This document shows, one piece after another, positions 35,777-46,888 of a stretch of 64,000 nucleotides of DNA (positions are counted from its first letter, which is position 1; each line of letters starts with the position of its first letter). The notes beneath the pieces were generated by a model, which saw only the letters and a list, made by a program, of their open reading frames with translations, was not told the origin of the DNA and made no database searches. This DNA is from Arachnomyces sp. PD_36 (lineage: Eukaryota; Ascomycota; Eurotiomycetes; Onygenales; Arachnomycetaceae), in the NCBI GenBank assembly GCA_032988195.1, contig JANTQE010000015.1, positions 124,001 through 188,000 of the forward strand. Reading direction: 5' to 3'. The position numbers and the translations under genes are program-made.

Positions 35777-36989
35777 ATGATGTTTGGTCTAACCGCATTG
35801 GCCCTCGTGGCGCAGAGTGCTGCTGCTCTCGCCAGTTTACAAATCCCACCGAAACCATATGGCTTCTTTGTGAATAGCACCATCTACCAGCCCGTCGGCA
35901 ATGAAAGCATCACCTACCCACGCTTCACTGAGCTCCAAGATGGCACCATTATCGCCACAGCATCCTACCGGGGCCCGGAACCTGCCTACTTCCCGGTCTT
36001 CGAGAGCGACGACGGTGGGGCAAGCTGGAGATGGATCTCGGACATTAAGGACCAAGTAAACGGCTGGGGATTTCCGGCGCAGCCCGCGCTTATGGAATTG
36101 ACAGAACCCCTCGCCGGTTTCCAGCCTGGCACCATCTTCGCCTCCGGTAACAGCTGGAGTAATAGCACCACTGATAATGGCACCCGGATCGATCTATATG
36201 CCAGTACTGATCGAGCAAGGTCCTGGGACTTCGTCAGTCATATCGCGGAGGGTGCGCCACCGAACACGACCAATGGACATCACCCAATCTGGGAGCCTTA
36301 CCTCCTGTAAGTTCTTCAATTATCTCTATAAGTCAGAATACAAGCTGATAAGCATTAGCACATACGATAATTCCCTCGTCTGCTTCTACTCGGACCAGAG
36401 GGACTCAGGCACGCCTAGCAATCCGAAAGGCCATGGCCAGAAGCTGGTTCATCAAGTTTCGAAGGATCTCATCCACTGGGACGATCCAGTGGAGGACGTT
36501 GCCTACGACCAGTACATTGCACGACCGGGAATGACCGTTGTCGAATATATTCCCCCACTCGAGAAGTGGATACTCGTTCACGAGCTTCCCGTCGGAAATT
36601 CGAGTTCCCACGGAGCTAACTACCCTGTGTACTACGTTCTCGCCGATAGCCCTCTTGAGTTCCGCCACTCGGAAGGGATCCCAATCGTGATCAACAACCA
36701 GACGGCCCCTAACGCTAGTCCATACGTCACCTGGACCCCTATCGGCGGCTTGAACGGGACGATCATCGTATCCGATGCGGATAATCCCCAGGTCTACACG
36801 AACAGCTTCGGTGGTGATCCCGATAAATGGGAGGAACTTTGGACGCCCGCGGGAGCAACTTACAGCCGGGCTATTCATGTCCTGAACAAGCACCCAGATC
36901 ATCTCTTGATCTTTGGTGGTGAGACTTATGATGGTATGGACCTAGGGTTGCTGACACCCTTTGCCGCCACCGTTGTGAAGCTGGGTTAA
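35777..36989 (+). CDS. Secreted sialidase-fold glycoside hydrolase, GH93-like (exo-arabinanase)
   Basis: Probable extracellular enzyme acting on arabinan side chains of pectin. Model: exons 35777-36306 and 36359-36989 (1161 nt, 386 aa). A signal peptide is clear (LTALALVAQSAAALA). The body is a six-bladed beta-propeller type sequence: YPRFTELQDGTIIATAS, an Asp-box-like SDDGGASW, a second ASTDRARSW, then FYSDQRD and HGQKLVHQVSKDLIHW. The Asp boxes place it in the sialidase-like clan; assignment to GH93 is from overall resemblance to fungal exo-1,5-alpha-arabinanases and is inference. Several N-x-S/T glycosylation sites (NST, NES, NGT, NQT). The intron splits a Leu codon before TYDNSLVCFY. Two CreA-type sites upstream agree with carbon repression. 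Confidence 0.82.
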
Positions 36990-37336
36990 ATACCAGATCT
37001 TTAATTGGTTAGTATCCGGGGTCTGTGCCTTCAGATAGCAGACCACTACTCTACTTTTGATACGTATCAGAGAAAAGGGGGGTTCTTAGACATTTCTTGT
37101 TGCTATGCTAGAGAGATATCAAAACGTAGATCTATTAATCCCACGGATATATTATGACATCTTGTTATTCTCTTCCTCCTAGATCCCTACTTCTATGGCC
37201 CTCGCAAATTCCTCAATTTGAACCTGCCATAGAACAACAGACTCCGAGTGGTTTCAGAACTAGAATTCGCTGGTTAGCCACCGCCATCTGGAGGGGAGAA
37301 GGGAGAGCCTTTCCCGCGCAAAGAAATTACTCACAT
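36990..37336. other. Convergent 3' flanks
   Basis: 347 bp between the hydrolase stop and the end of the small secreted protein gene on the other strand. A/T-rich 3' UTR-like sequence; nothing else was seen. Confidence 0.5.
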
Positions 37337-37670
37337 TTAAGCAAGCTGCTGCATGTTATAACAATCTGTCTTGATATCTTCGAATGCCCGATCGAAATTC
37401 TGAATGTATTTCCCAGCGAGTTCCGCCTATAAGGGGGGAGAAAGAGTTTAAAGATTAGTTCCGGCACTTTCTTCTCTCATGGATGGATTCCTGTATTTGA
37501 AGCTTTTTCTCTTTAGCTTCTTCACATACTTCCTGGCCCGACAAACCATGCGCAATATATTCGAAGTTATTCTTGACATGACGGAGTTCTTTAATGGCGG
37601 TGTCGCAGTGTGGTTTAGCCGAGACCGTCATGGCAAGAAGGGCGACGGTGAAGATCTTGGTGAGCTGCAT
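37337..37670 (-). CDS. Tiny secreted helical protein (76 aa, alternative 71 aa form if unspliced)
   Basis: Not recognised. The start ATG at 37670 opens a clear signal peptide (MQLTKIFTVALLAMTVSA, cleavage near residue 18). Spliced model: exons 37530-37670 and 37337-37426 (231 nt, 76 aa), using a perfect GTATGT donor directly after SGQE and a CTTATAG acceptor with an ACTAAT branch site. The mature part is about 58 residues, amphipathic and helical-looking, with two Cys (Cys22 and one in KTDCYN) that could form one disulphide. If the intron is retained the frame stays open for another 24 codons and ends after CRN with a different set of Cys. A TATA-like element sits 145 bp upstream on the minus strand. 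Small size, secretion and Cys pair suggest an effector-like or surface-active protein, but this is inference. Confidence 0.7.
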
Positions 37671-37814
37671 GGTGGCGGGAAAAGGAGAGTTTTGTAGGAC
37701 TGGGAAAGATAATAAATAAAAGGAGGTTCTAAGCAGGAGAGAGACTTGAGCGAGACTGTTTGTTTGCCGTTCAAGAGAAAGAAGAATTAGAGCTCCATAT
37801 ACGGGAATTCGGCC

Positions 37815-37824
37815 ATATTTATAT
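37815..37824 (-). promoter_or_regulatory. TATA box of the tiny secreted protein gene
   Basis: Minus strand reads ATATAAATAT, with TATAAATA core, about 145 bp upstream of the ATG. A strong TATA match fits a highly regulated secreted-protein gene. Confidence 0.4.
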
Positions 37825-38478
37825 CTACAGATCTTGTGAAGATTCAAGGGCCTACGAAGATAGTCGACGGTGAGCCACGGTATCTTGTCGCAGTATCGTT
37901 GAAAGCAGCATTGTAGTGGTGATTGGTGTCCCTAGATTGGGACCCCCTGGGTGCTGATATCAAAGTTCGTGCTCAGCCTCCAAACTCACACGCTGTCAGT
38001 GAGATGCTGTGGTAAATTCACTTGACAGCTGGCAGGGGAGAAGCCCGGACTTTCTCTTTTTTACGTGAAATAGAAACACGGCCATCGATCGATCGGTATC
38101 CTCTTTGACGATTGGCTTTCTTGCGGGGGTCAGATCATGCATGATCGATGGGCTGAAGGGGCAGAGCAGTCTCAGTATGCGCGTATCCGTACTCCCCCTT
38201 GAAGAAGCGAAGAGCAGAAAGTCTTTTATATAAACAAAATAATTCTTCCGTCGTGAGGAGGAGAAGCGACAAAGTGTCGAGCAAATTTTTCGATTTATCG
38301 TGCCTGAATTCCTTTTCTCAATTTGGTTAATAGGAGTGTGTTGTCTCCTATGGACATGCTTCGAAGAGAATTATCCGCTAAACGCCATCAACCCATTCCT
38401 GGTATCAACTCTATCCAAATATCCCGCCTAATAGCGCCCTGAGAAATCGTTGCTCGTAATTTTAGATACTAAGATCGT
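37825..38478. other. Upstream of the tiny secreted protein gene and 3' flank of Arp6
   Basis: About 650 bp without a supportable ORF. Likely promoter of the secreted protein gene plus the Arp6 3' UTR. Confidence 0.45.
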
Positions 38479-40101
38479 TTAAGCCCCAGAGAATTGCCTC
38501 CCCGCCCAGATCGAGCCATGCTCTTGGTACTGCTGGCGTGTGATTGCGACCTCTTTCAGCGCTTCCCTGTTAGTGGCGAACCGAGATCCACCGAGCCAGG
38601 TTGAGCGAATAGGGCTATATCTGTATTAGAGGTGCAATATAAGTGTCAGGGGAAGGGGACTCACTCTTCAGGTTTTCTTACTCGTACAACACATTCGGCG
38701 GACGCCAATTGCCTTAAGCCAGTTTCTCTGTTATAGTTGTCAGCTCATGTAACGTCCCATCGCCTAGATCGAGTAGTATTGGGACATGAAAACCTACATC
38801 CTCTCAATAAACCCTGGCATGCAAGCATTCCCACCAACTACCAAAATATTGGCTAGAAATGCTGGGTGCAACCCGGTGGGTAGAACAGATAAGCTTTGCA
38901 TCACGATCTCAGGGATCCCAGCCTGCTTCATCCCGATGTCCTGGGGATTGAATAATATCTCGGGAACAGTGAACCGCTCATTCCCGAGTGTCATTACATC
39001 TTCGGATAATTCTGAGCCAGGCCCAGAGAGCATGCCCTTCTTCTTCTTTGATTGAGGGTCGTGGGGACGCATAAACCCCTTCTTATGAGTATTCGGATCT
39101 GGGAGCACGTAGTCCATCACGATTCCCTCCCCCGGGTCCGCAGAGCCACGTTTCCGGTTCCCTTTCCAGGTCTTTTCCATGTCTGTCTTGAAGTTTTCAC
39201 TTACATAGCAGACGGATTCCTTGACATCATTCATGATGTAGGTCTCGTCAACCATGTTGTATTGTCTGATTGATACCAGTTCCTTAAGGTAGTTCGTGAG
39301 GAGCTTGCCTCCGATTTCCAGCCTGCGGATGGCGCGCTGGAGGGGACGGCCCCTGTAGACCGGTGTGACGGTGGTTTGTGAGTAGCCCGAGTCAATGACT
39401 AGTAAGCATTCCACGGGTAAGGCAGGAGATCCGGGTTGTGGCGTGACTTGATCACCGAAGAGTGAGTGAACATCGTTCCAGGCATTCAAGCACGGTCCTG
39501 CAGAGGGAAAGTAACAGTTAGCTTACGCTCTTTAGGGTATGCGTATCTCATAGCAGCTCCAAATGCGACATCACCCCCCGCAAAATGGAATGGATAGTAG
39601 AAACCCACCCACACACCTCAAATAACCTCCGAACCCCCACTCCTCCATTATTATTTCATCAGCGTTCTTTTGCAGCGCTGCCATCGCATTCGGTGCCTCA
39701 GTCAACAACAGCGTCGTATCCCCCGGGTCCGCACAGCTAACCTCCTTCTTCGCGGTCTTCTTATCGAAAAACGAATGCTCCCATATCTCCTTTTCCGCTT
39801 GCCAGTTCACGATGTAGCCCTTCTCAACCGGACGTCGAAAAACGGCCTCGTTCCAGTCCGATACGTGGGTTTGGAGCTGTGATCCAGTGTATACGCGATT
39901 ATCCCGTGTTTTCACGAGGGCGTTTGGGATAGAGAGGCAGGACGAGAGGGAGTTTGACGGGGATTCGGAGCTCGACGGGGCATATCCCGCTTTCATGTTG
40001 TAGGCGCCATTGTCTATGACGAGCGTGCTTGAGGGCAGTGGTTGCGCCGGAGGGGTAGCAGGCTTCGCTGGAGCCCGCGAGGACTTGGTCGTTGGCCCCA
40101 T
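38479..40101 (-). CDS. ARP6: Actin-related protein Arp6 (SWR1 complex)
   Basis: Nuclear actin-related protein of the SWR1 remodeller, which deposits histone H2A.Z. Model: exons 39609-40101, 38798-39497, 38665-38727 and 38479-38620 (1398 nt, 465 aa; yeast Arp6 is 438). Start ATG 40101, context GCAATGG. Actin-fold signs: LVIDNGAYNMKAGYA (phosphate loop 1), NRVYTGSQL, RPVEKGYIVNW, VIDSGYSQTTVTPVY (phosphate loop 2), IGGKLLTNYLKELVS, and NILVVGGNACMPGFIER. The tail, SPIRSTWLGGSRFATN then ITRQQYQEHGS, was recovered by splicing two small exons. The first intron uses a GTGGGT donor, chosen because only it joins LRCV to GPCLNAWND in frame. Intron 38621-38664 is only 44 nt. Confidence 0.92.
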
Positions 40102-40615
40102 TGCGAGGGTGAGAAAGCAGTGGGATTGAAGCTCAATGATAGCGCATGTTTCTGTTTCTGTCTTTATCAGATCAGGTCTCGAGCTCTTGATCTTCTTTTC
40201 TTTGTCAGTTATTACCTCATCATCCCACAACGGCCCGGATCTACTATTCCCCGTAATCTCTTGTGGAACTAATCAACTAGATCAAAAAGACATGCACATC
40301 TAAGTGGTGTTGGCAGTATGTAGCTATCTCGTTGAACATCTCTTTTAGATCGCGGCTTCGAGCAAGCATCAACGGCTACTACGGACTTTGAATGGGGGCG
40401 GGACCATCCTTATCGCGTTGACTAAATATATGTATGAAAGTTAAGAGGGAAGAACGTTCTCTTTTCTTCAAAATGTGCTGCTACATTGAATGAGATAAGC
40501 TCAGAGTCTTGACTGGTGACCCCTTATAGTCCGATAGGAATATGCAGAGCTACGACTACATCTAACGCCAAAGACAACCAACTGGTGTCACAGGCCCAAA
40601 AAATCGGGTTGGGTT
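40102..40615. other. Promoter of Arp6 and 3' flank of the TauD gene
   Basis: 514 bp. The frame upstream of the Arp6 ATG is open for about 43 codons but has no ATG, so it is leader. No other gene was seen. Confidence 0.5.
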
Positions 40616-41914
40616 TCAAGCTTCATCCGCATCCAAGGCCTCACGTCTTCCAGTACTGTTCGGGTCCAGATACGGGCGCTCACCAAGACTTACCGCCCTC
40701 TGTCCCGCACGTGCGCCCAGTCCTTCGTAATCGTAAGTTGCGGAGTGATAAACACTACGATTATCCCAGATAGCTACACGATAGAAGTCAGCAGGACTAA
40801 AAAATTTGGAGAATAAGAGGTGAAAAACCTACCCAGGTCATTCTTGTTCTGCCACTTATGGCGCACTTGTAAGTCATGGTTCTCAACAATCAGCCTGACG
40901 AACCAATCGAGAAGACTCTGGCTCTCGGGCTCAGTGAGGCCGTTGATTGTTTTGCAATGATGGCCAACAGCATACAGACTCTTCCAGCCAGTCACCGGGT
41001 TAGTCCGCACAACTGGGTGGATAGCCTTCAGATTTGTGCCCACGTTCTCGGGGGAACCCCTAGGGCCAGGGTGCAATTCGTAATTGTGTTCTTTGGCGCT
41101 CTCTTCGAAAATAGGCTGAGCATATGTCGCTGTCAAGGACTCGAGGAATTGCTGATATGGCTCGGAAATGCGGTCATATACTTCATATCCTGAAGCCCAT
41201 AGAGTGTCTACAAGAAACGTCAGATCACACGATTACTCTAGAGAGTCGAGATAGATACAAACCTCCACCAGTTTCGGGAAGTTCTGTCAGCCGCAAAATA
41301 GCGTAGTCACTCGGGACTGGCTCGAACGTGATATCGCTGTGCCAAGCCTCCTTGCTACTCTGCTTCTTTTTGTTGGTATCGAAGAAGCGGTATTTATACA
41401 ACTTCTTGGCTTGTTTAGAACTAATCACACTGATCTCGTCGTCCTTGCCGCCATCTTCACGGCCCGAGTTGCTGACAGGATGGATGTGTAGACCAGAAGT
41501 ACTAGGCTTGCCAGCAAGCCCACCGAGACGTTGTGCGAGCTCTTTCTGTAGGTCATTGTCAAGGTCATCTTGGCGGCGGAAGAATACCACCCCACGCTGA
41601 GAGACTATTAAGGAGAGGCTCGTTAGTATTGTTGGGAGCAAGCTAGGGGTGGTCTAGGGATCACCTGTGATAGCAAGGTCCCTGATGAGCTCATCCGAGT
41701 TGGGTGCCCGGAGCCATTCCTTCAGGTTAGCATTGGTGAATTCCCTCCCAATCACTGGGGTAACATCGAAGGAGTCAAACTGGTCCAGGACGCCAGTGGC
41801 TTTTAATGGCTCCTTTTGGAGGGTGTTGGAGGAAGGGTAAGACGATTGGTCCTTGAGCCCAGCTTTGACGTTGCTGATAACGGACTCGGTTGTTTCGGCT
41901 ACGGATGGAGCCAT
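40616..41914 (-). CDS. TauD/TfdA-type Fe(II)/2-oxoglutarate dioxygenase
   Basis: Predicted cytosolic alpha-ketoglutarate-dependent oxygenase; in fungi this family includes sulfonate/taurine dioxygenases. Model: exons 41665-41914, 41263-41604, 40833-41207 and 40616-40773 (1125 nt, 374 aa). The jelly-roll iron site is visible: AWHSD gives His172 and Asp174, and the distal His is His332 in DNRSVYHSATYDY. The TELPETGGDTLWAS segment and the C-terminal Arg-rich VSLGERPY region (2-oxoglutarate side) are intact, so the enzyme looks active. The substrate cannot be told. The start follows a short disordered N-terminus with no targeting signal. All introns are 55-61 nt. It is divergent from the GH3 gene, 2.1 kb away. 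Confidence 0.91.
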
Positions 41915-44066
41915 TTTTGAGAGACAAGTTCTTGTGGGTAATGAGGCAAGATGGTCCTTAGAGGGATATCGAGAGTTACGCTCTATCTCAGTTCGGCATG
42001 CTCAATCCCAAATTCTCAAGGCCTCTTTATAGCTTTGATATCTAACCCCACGATCGGAATTCGGCACAGAACAATGCCATGGCACAGGCGGCAGATATTG
42101 TGAGTTCGTGGCATCATCTTTCTAAGAAATTCGTGACAACCTCGTTTGAACCGTCTAGTTCAGCGGGATCTGAAAACTGAAGCGAACGAGGGGCATCAAC
42201 TATTCTCATGATTGACGTATATGGACGACCGTTTATCAGCATATCTCGCCAAAATGCGGAGGAGCGAGTACGCCATATGATCCCTGGAGGTTGTCATCAC
42301 GTTATCGGCCGTTTGTAGCACACAACGGATGTCAATTGAGCAAAGGGGCTCGCGCAAGGAAATATACTAGTCAGAAAGCTCTGCCTAGAATTGTATACGC
42401 CTTATCGGTCATTCATATCGAAAGACGTCCAAAGAAAGGGGAGTCGGGGGTGAGGAGAGTGGGCTCTTCGCAAGGGCCTAGCGGGATCTTGTGAATTGAC
42501 CTCATCAACACAGAGATAGTAATACAACAATAAAATATCCAATATTATATCGTTCAAAGATGCTGTAACTTGTATCTTAGTTTTCTCGGTAGCGTCGGTA
42601 GGAAGAAAGGAAACTGTGGACGTCCAAGTCAAACACAACGAAAATCGGGTAGGAAGTTCTACCATGTCGGGGATACAGTATAAAATAAGGTGCTTATGAG
42701 GTCAGAGCTGTGGCAGCATAGCAGCTCTGAGCTAGTTCTTTCGAACGTGTAACAAGCTGGATATGGTGAAAGCGTCTTCTCGAGAGACGTCTCAGAGCGC
42801 TCGGCCGACAGACATCTGCTTTGGGGGTTGCTTTGCTTTCGACGCCTCCCTCTGGTGTTAAGAAGGGTTGAGGTGCCATGAAGAGGGTTGACACCTCGAG
42901 TCTCTGTGGTGGCTTGATAGCCTAGATTCGCGCCTTCTCGGGCGGAGTGCTGGTTTGTGTGAAGAAGGTTGTCATGAGATTCGAATTGTGCAGTTCAGAA
43001 GGAGTCTGTCTCTCCCCACCAACATCGTGCTCAATATCAGGAGCTTCAAGCAGGCCAAGGACGAGGGAATGTGTGGGGGTGTCCGTCCTTTATTAATTCC
43101 CTTGTCGTTGAAACTCCAAAAGGAACTGTGGTTAATATTTCTTCGAATTTACGGAGGTCGTGTTACACGACGATGCAGATACACTCTGAGGATGGGTCTC
43201 GAGGATGACCTCTTCGACGGTGCACCTCAATAACAATGCCAGAGAGTTCATGTTTATTGCACGCGCAGAACTTCTGCTGAAAGAGATGCCACGCACCTCT
43301 TTGTGCTTCGTCACATTTGCGATCCAGGCCAAGGCGCCAGTTGCTCAATATATGTGGTTCTCCTGCGGAGACACCGACCGACATCGCTTCGCGAATATTC
43401 AATCCATCCATCTCTGAAATGTGCCTCATCGTGGGCGCGACCTTCCGCACAGAGATTGCTCATGCTTAATTACTAACTGGATACAGTGGTCACCGTGTTT
43501 CAAAAGCTGAAGGCCAAGAAGAAATTGATTAAATTAAAGAACATTCTTCGCCTTGGCCATTTGGATCTTCATCGGCTTTCTCCACATTGCACGGAGTAAT
43601 ATCAAGAGAGCAGGTCATAGGGCCAAGCATGGAGATACCCTGCTAGCATAACTATGGGGAAGCACAGGGGCATCATTCAGGCACACTTTTGCCATTGGGA
43701 AACAGATTCGCCAGCATGGAACTCCTGCCCTGGGCATCCCCATAAGTCCCATAATTATAATGAACTCCTGAAGGGATCCAGGCCGTTTATATATCTTCTC
43801 AGGGATGCAAACCGGAGCCCTGAATGATTCATACTCGATTGGACCCGGCCCGATGTGCCGCAAAATAGGCGATGAAGCTCTTCACATGGGCTGTCGGAAG
43901 TGGGACCGGGGCGGAGTGCTACCTTTCTCAGCACCTAGCTTTTCTAACATATATATATATGGCCATCCCTCAGTAGCTGGCTTTGGAACTCCGAGAGGAA
44001 CCTTGCCGACCCCGATTGCTCGATTTTTTGTTTGAGATTCCCCTCGCAGCGGAGTGCTTTATCAAG
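41915..44066. other. 2.15 kb divergent region between the TauD and GH3 genes
   Basis: No supportable gene; short ORFs only. Possible CreA-type cores include GTGGGG near 43075 and CCGGGG near 43905. The GH3 TATA element is listed separately. Confidence 0.45.
43949..43960 (+). promoter_or_regulatory. TATA element of the GH3 beta-glucosidase gene
   Basis: (AT)6 run ending about 105 bp upstream of the ATG at 44067; the only such element in the proximal region. Confidence 0.45.
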
Positions 44067-46420
44067 ATGATCTCTTCCGCCGCCGCCCTGCTGGTCTTGG
44101 GCTCGACCTTGACATCTGCCCTTACCACCTGGGAAAGTGCCCACGAGAAGGCCGCAGCCGCTCTCGCAGGCTTGTCGAACGACGATAAGGCAGCCATTAC
44201 CTCTGGAACGGGATGGATGCTTGGTCCATGTGTGGGAAACACAGGATCCATTGAATCCATTGGCTTCCCTGGTCTCTGTCTCCAAGATGGACCTCTGGGT
44301 GTTCGCTATGCCGCCAATGTCACCGCCTTCCCGTCCGGTATTCACGCTGCATCTACGTGGGACAAAGAATTAATCCATAAGCGTGGTGTTGGTATTGGTG
44401 AGGAGTCTAAGGGCCTTGGTGTCAACGTCCAGCTTGGTCCAGCCAGTGGGCCTCTCGGGAAGATCCCAGCTGGAGGACGCAACTGGGAAGGGTTCGGGCC
44501 AGACCCATATCTTGCCGGAATTGCTATGGCGGAAACGATCACTGGTATGCAGGGTGCCGGTGTCCAAGCCTGCGCAAAGCACTACATCCTGAACGAGCAG
44601 GAGCATGAGCGAAACACCATCGACAGCATTGCGGATGACCGCACCATGCACGAGCTTTACCTTTGGCCTTTCGCTGACGCCGTAAAGGCCGACGTTGCGT
44701 CAGTTATGTGCTCCTACAACTTGGTCAATGGAAGCCATGCCTGTGAGAACAGCCCAGTTCTCCAAGGGTTATTGAAGGGCGAACTCAACTTCCAGGTACG
44801 ATTGAACCCTCTTAGTATATGGAGCGCCTGCATTTTTTTACTAACTTTGGAGTTAGGGTTACGTCGTGTCTGATTGGGCTGCCCAGCACACCACTCTCGG
44901 CAGTGCGAACGGTGGAATGGACATGACCATGCCTGGTGACAACTTTGGCGATGGCATCTACTTGTGGAAGGACGCCCTCGTCAGTGCTGTCGAAAAGTGA
45001 GAATCACCTGGGAACCCCTGGCCCAACTGAGGGGCCGTTTTAATCTCATGAAAAACTAACAGACTTGCAGTGGTGAAGTCCCCCAAGAGCGACTTGATGA
45101 CATGGCACAGCGAGTGCTAGCATCCTGGTACTTTACCGAACAAGACACCGATTATCCCACCGTCGACTGGTCTTCGTGGGATAACAGTGGCAACCCACCC
45201 CAGGTCCGTGGAGACCACGACCAAGTCTCCCTTGACATTGTCCGTGATGGAACGATCCTTTTGAAGAACACCGACAATGCCTTGCCATTGAAGTCGCCAG
45301 CCTCCATCGCCGTCATCGGTCAAGATGGCTTTGCCAACCCCAATGGACCTAACGCCTGCGAGGACCGTGGCTGCGATATTGGCACTCTTGGAGTGGGATG
45401 GGGATCTGGAACAACTGATTTCCCATATCTGTCCACCCCTTACGACGGAATCAAGGCTGAAGCCGACGCTATGGGCGCCGAGGTTGTCACCTCCGAATCC
45501 GACGAGCCCAGTCAGGGTGCATCCGCAGCCCAAGGTGCTGATGTCGCCATCGTTTTCATCAACGCCGACTCTGGAGAAGAATACATCATCGTCGAAGAAA
45601 ACGAGGGTGACCGCAACGACTTGAACGCATGGCACAACGGAAACGAGCTAGTTGCCGCCGTCGCTGAGGCTAACGAGAACACCATCGTCGTTATCCACAG
45701 TGTCGGACCCATCGTTCTTGAAGAGTTCATCGACCTCCCCAGCGTCAAGGCCGTCGTATGGGCCGGTCTTCCTGGCCAGGAGAGCGGAAACGGTCTCCGT
45801 GACATTTTGACCGGTGCCGTTAACCCCAGCGGCAAGCTTCCATTCACCATTGGCAAGACGGCCGAAGACTACGGCACTGCGATCATGAGCGGCACCGACT
45901 CATTCGAGGAAGGCCTCTTCGTTGATTACCGCCACTTCGACAACGCTGAGATCGAGCCCCGATTCGAGTTCGGATTTGGTCTTTGTAAGTTTTCCTCTTA
46001 TATATCCCCCGATTACTAGATAGAACTCGAGTCTCTAACAAATAATATCTAGCCTACACCACCTTCAACTACTCCTCCATCGTCATCGAGGGTGATTTCC
46101 CCGCTGACGCCGAGCTCTACGACACCGTCGCAACCGTCTCCGCAACCGTCGCCAACACTGGTGAAGTTGACGGTGCCGAGGTCGCCCAACTCTACATCGG
46201 ACTGCCCTCGTCCGCACCCGATACCCCAGCCAAGCAACTCCGCGGTTTCCAGAAGGCTAAGATCGCCGCTGGTGAGGCCGCCACTGTCAAGTTCGAGCTT
46301 CGCAAGAAGGATCTGAGCTACTGGGAGACATCCAGCCAGAGCTGGGTGGTCCCTGAGGGAGAGTTTGATGTCTATGTTGGTGCTAGTTCGAGGGACATTA
46401 AGCTTACTGGAAAGTTGTAA
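44067..46420 (+). CDS. Secreted GH3 beta-glucosidase
   Basis: Extracellular hydrolysis of cellobiose and other beta-glucosides. Model: exons 44067-44795, 44857-44996, 45071-45984 and 46053-46420 (2151 nt, 716 aa), the short fungal type compared with the roughly 860 aa BglA type. Signal peptide MISSAAALLVLGSTLTSA. The GH3 N-terminal barrel shows LCLQDGPLGVR, GRNWEGFGPDPYL, the substrate-binding KH in CAKHYILNEQE, and nucleophile Asp249 in VVSDWAAQH. The GH3 C-terminal sandwich contains GTILLKNTDNALPL and VVWAGLPGQESGNGLRDIL. A fibronectin-III-like domain closes the protein (VANTGEVDGAEVAQLYI, KQLRGFQK). Alternative: a related GH3 activity such as beta-xylosidase, but the KH and SDW context favours glucosidase. 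No defect was seen. Confidence 0.95.
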
Positions 46421-46888
46421 GTGAGCTGTGGCTAGAGAAAAAAAAGGGTTGCCTTTCTTTAAGGGTAATCCTATCTTGTTCTGTTTCTGATGAAACGAAC
46501 TTTCTATATTGTACATACTTGTATTCGAGAATATCATGATACACTTTATCAAGAACTACTGGTCCATACCTTCGGCTTAAAGACGATAAAAAGACGATAA
46601 ACCAACTCTTCCCTGTTTGTAACAGATCACCCCTAAAGCAAACAGTGGAGCTTAAAATAATATATTGAGGGTATCGGTATATAAAACTCCACACACGCTC
46701 AAAGGTACATAAACATCATAAATTAAGAATATCCTCGTACTTAAATTTCCCCGAATTCCATCACAATACTCACACGCAACCGATGATATCTGTCTCAGGT
46801 GCAGACCAGAAAACCCGACCCCCGTATAGAGGACTTACACGGGCTCCGGATCCGAGACTTTACCATCCGATATCCCTACCCATCGCGC
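46421..46888. other. Convergent 3' flanks
   Basis: 468 bp between the GH3 stop and the GPI-protein stop. A/T-rich, nothing recognised. Confidence 0.5.

Noticed and set aside
40616..41914. The TauD dioxygenase as part of a biosynthetic cluster with the SDR
   Set aside because: They are 20 kb apart with unrelated conserved genes between them.
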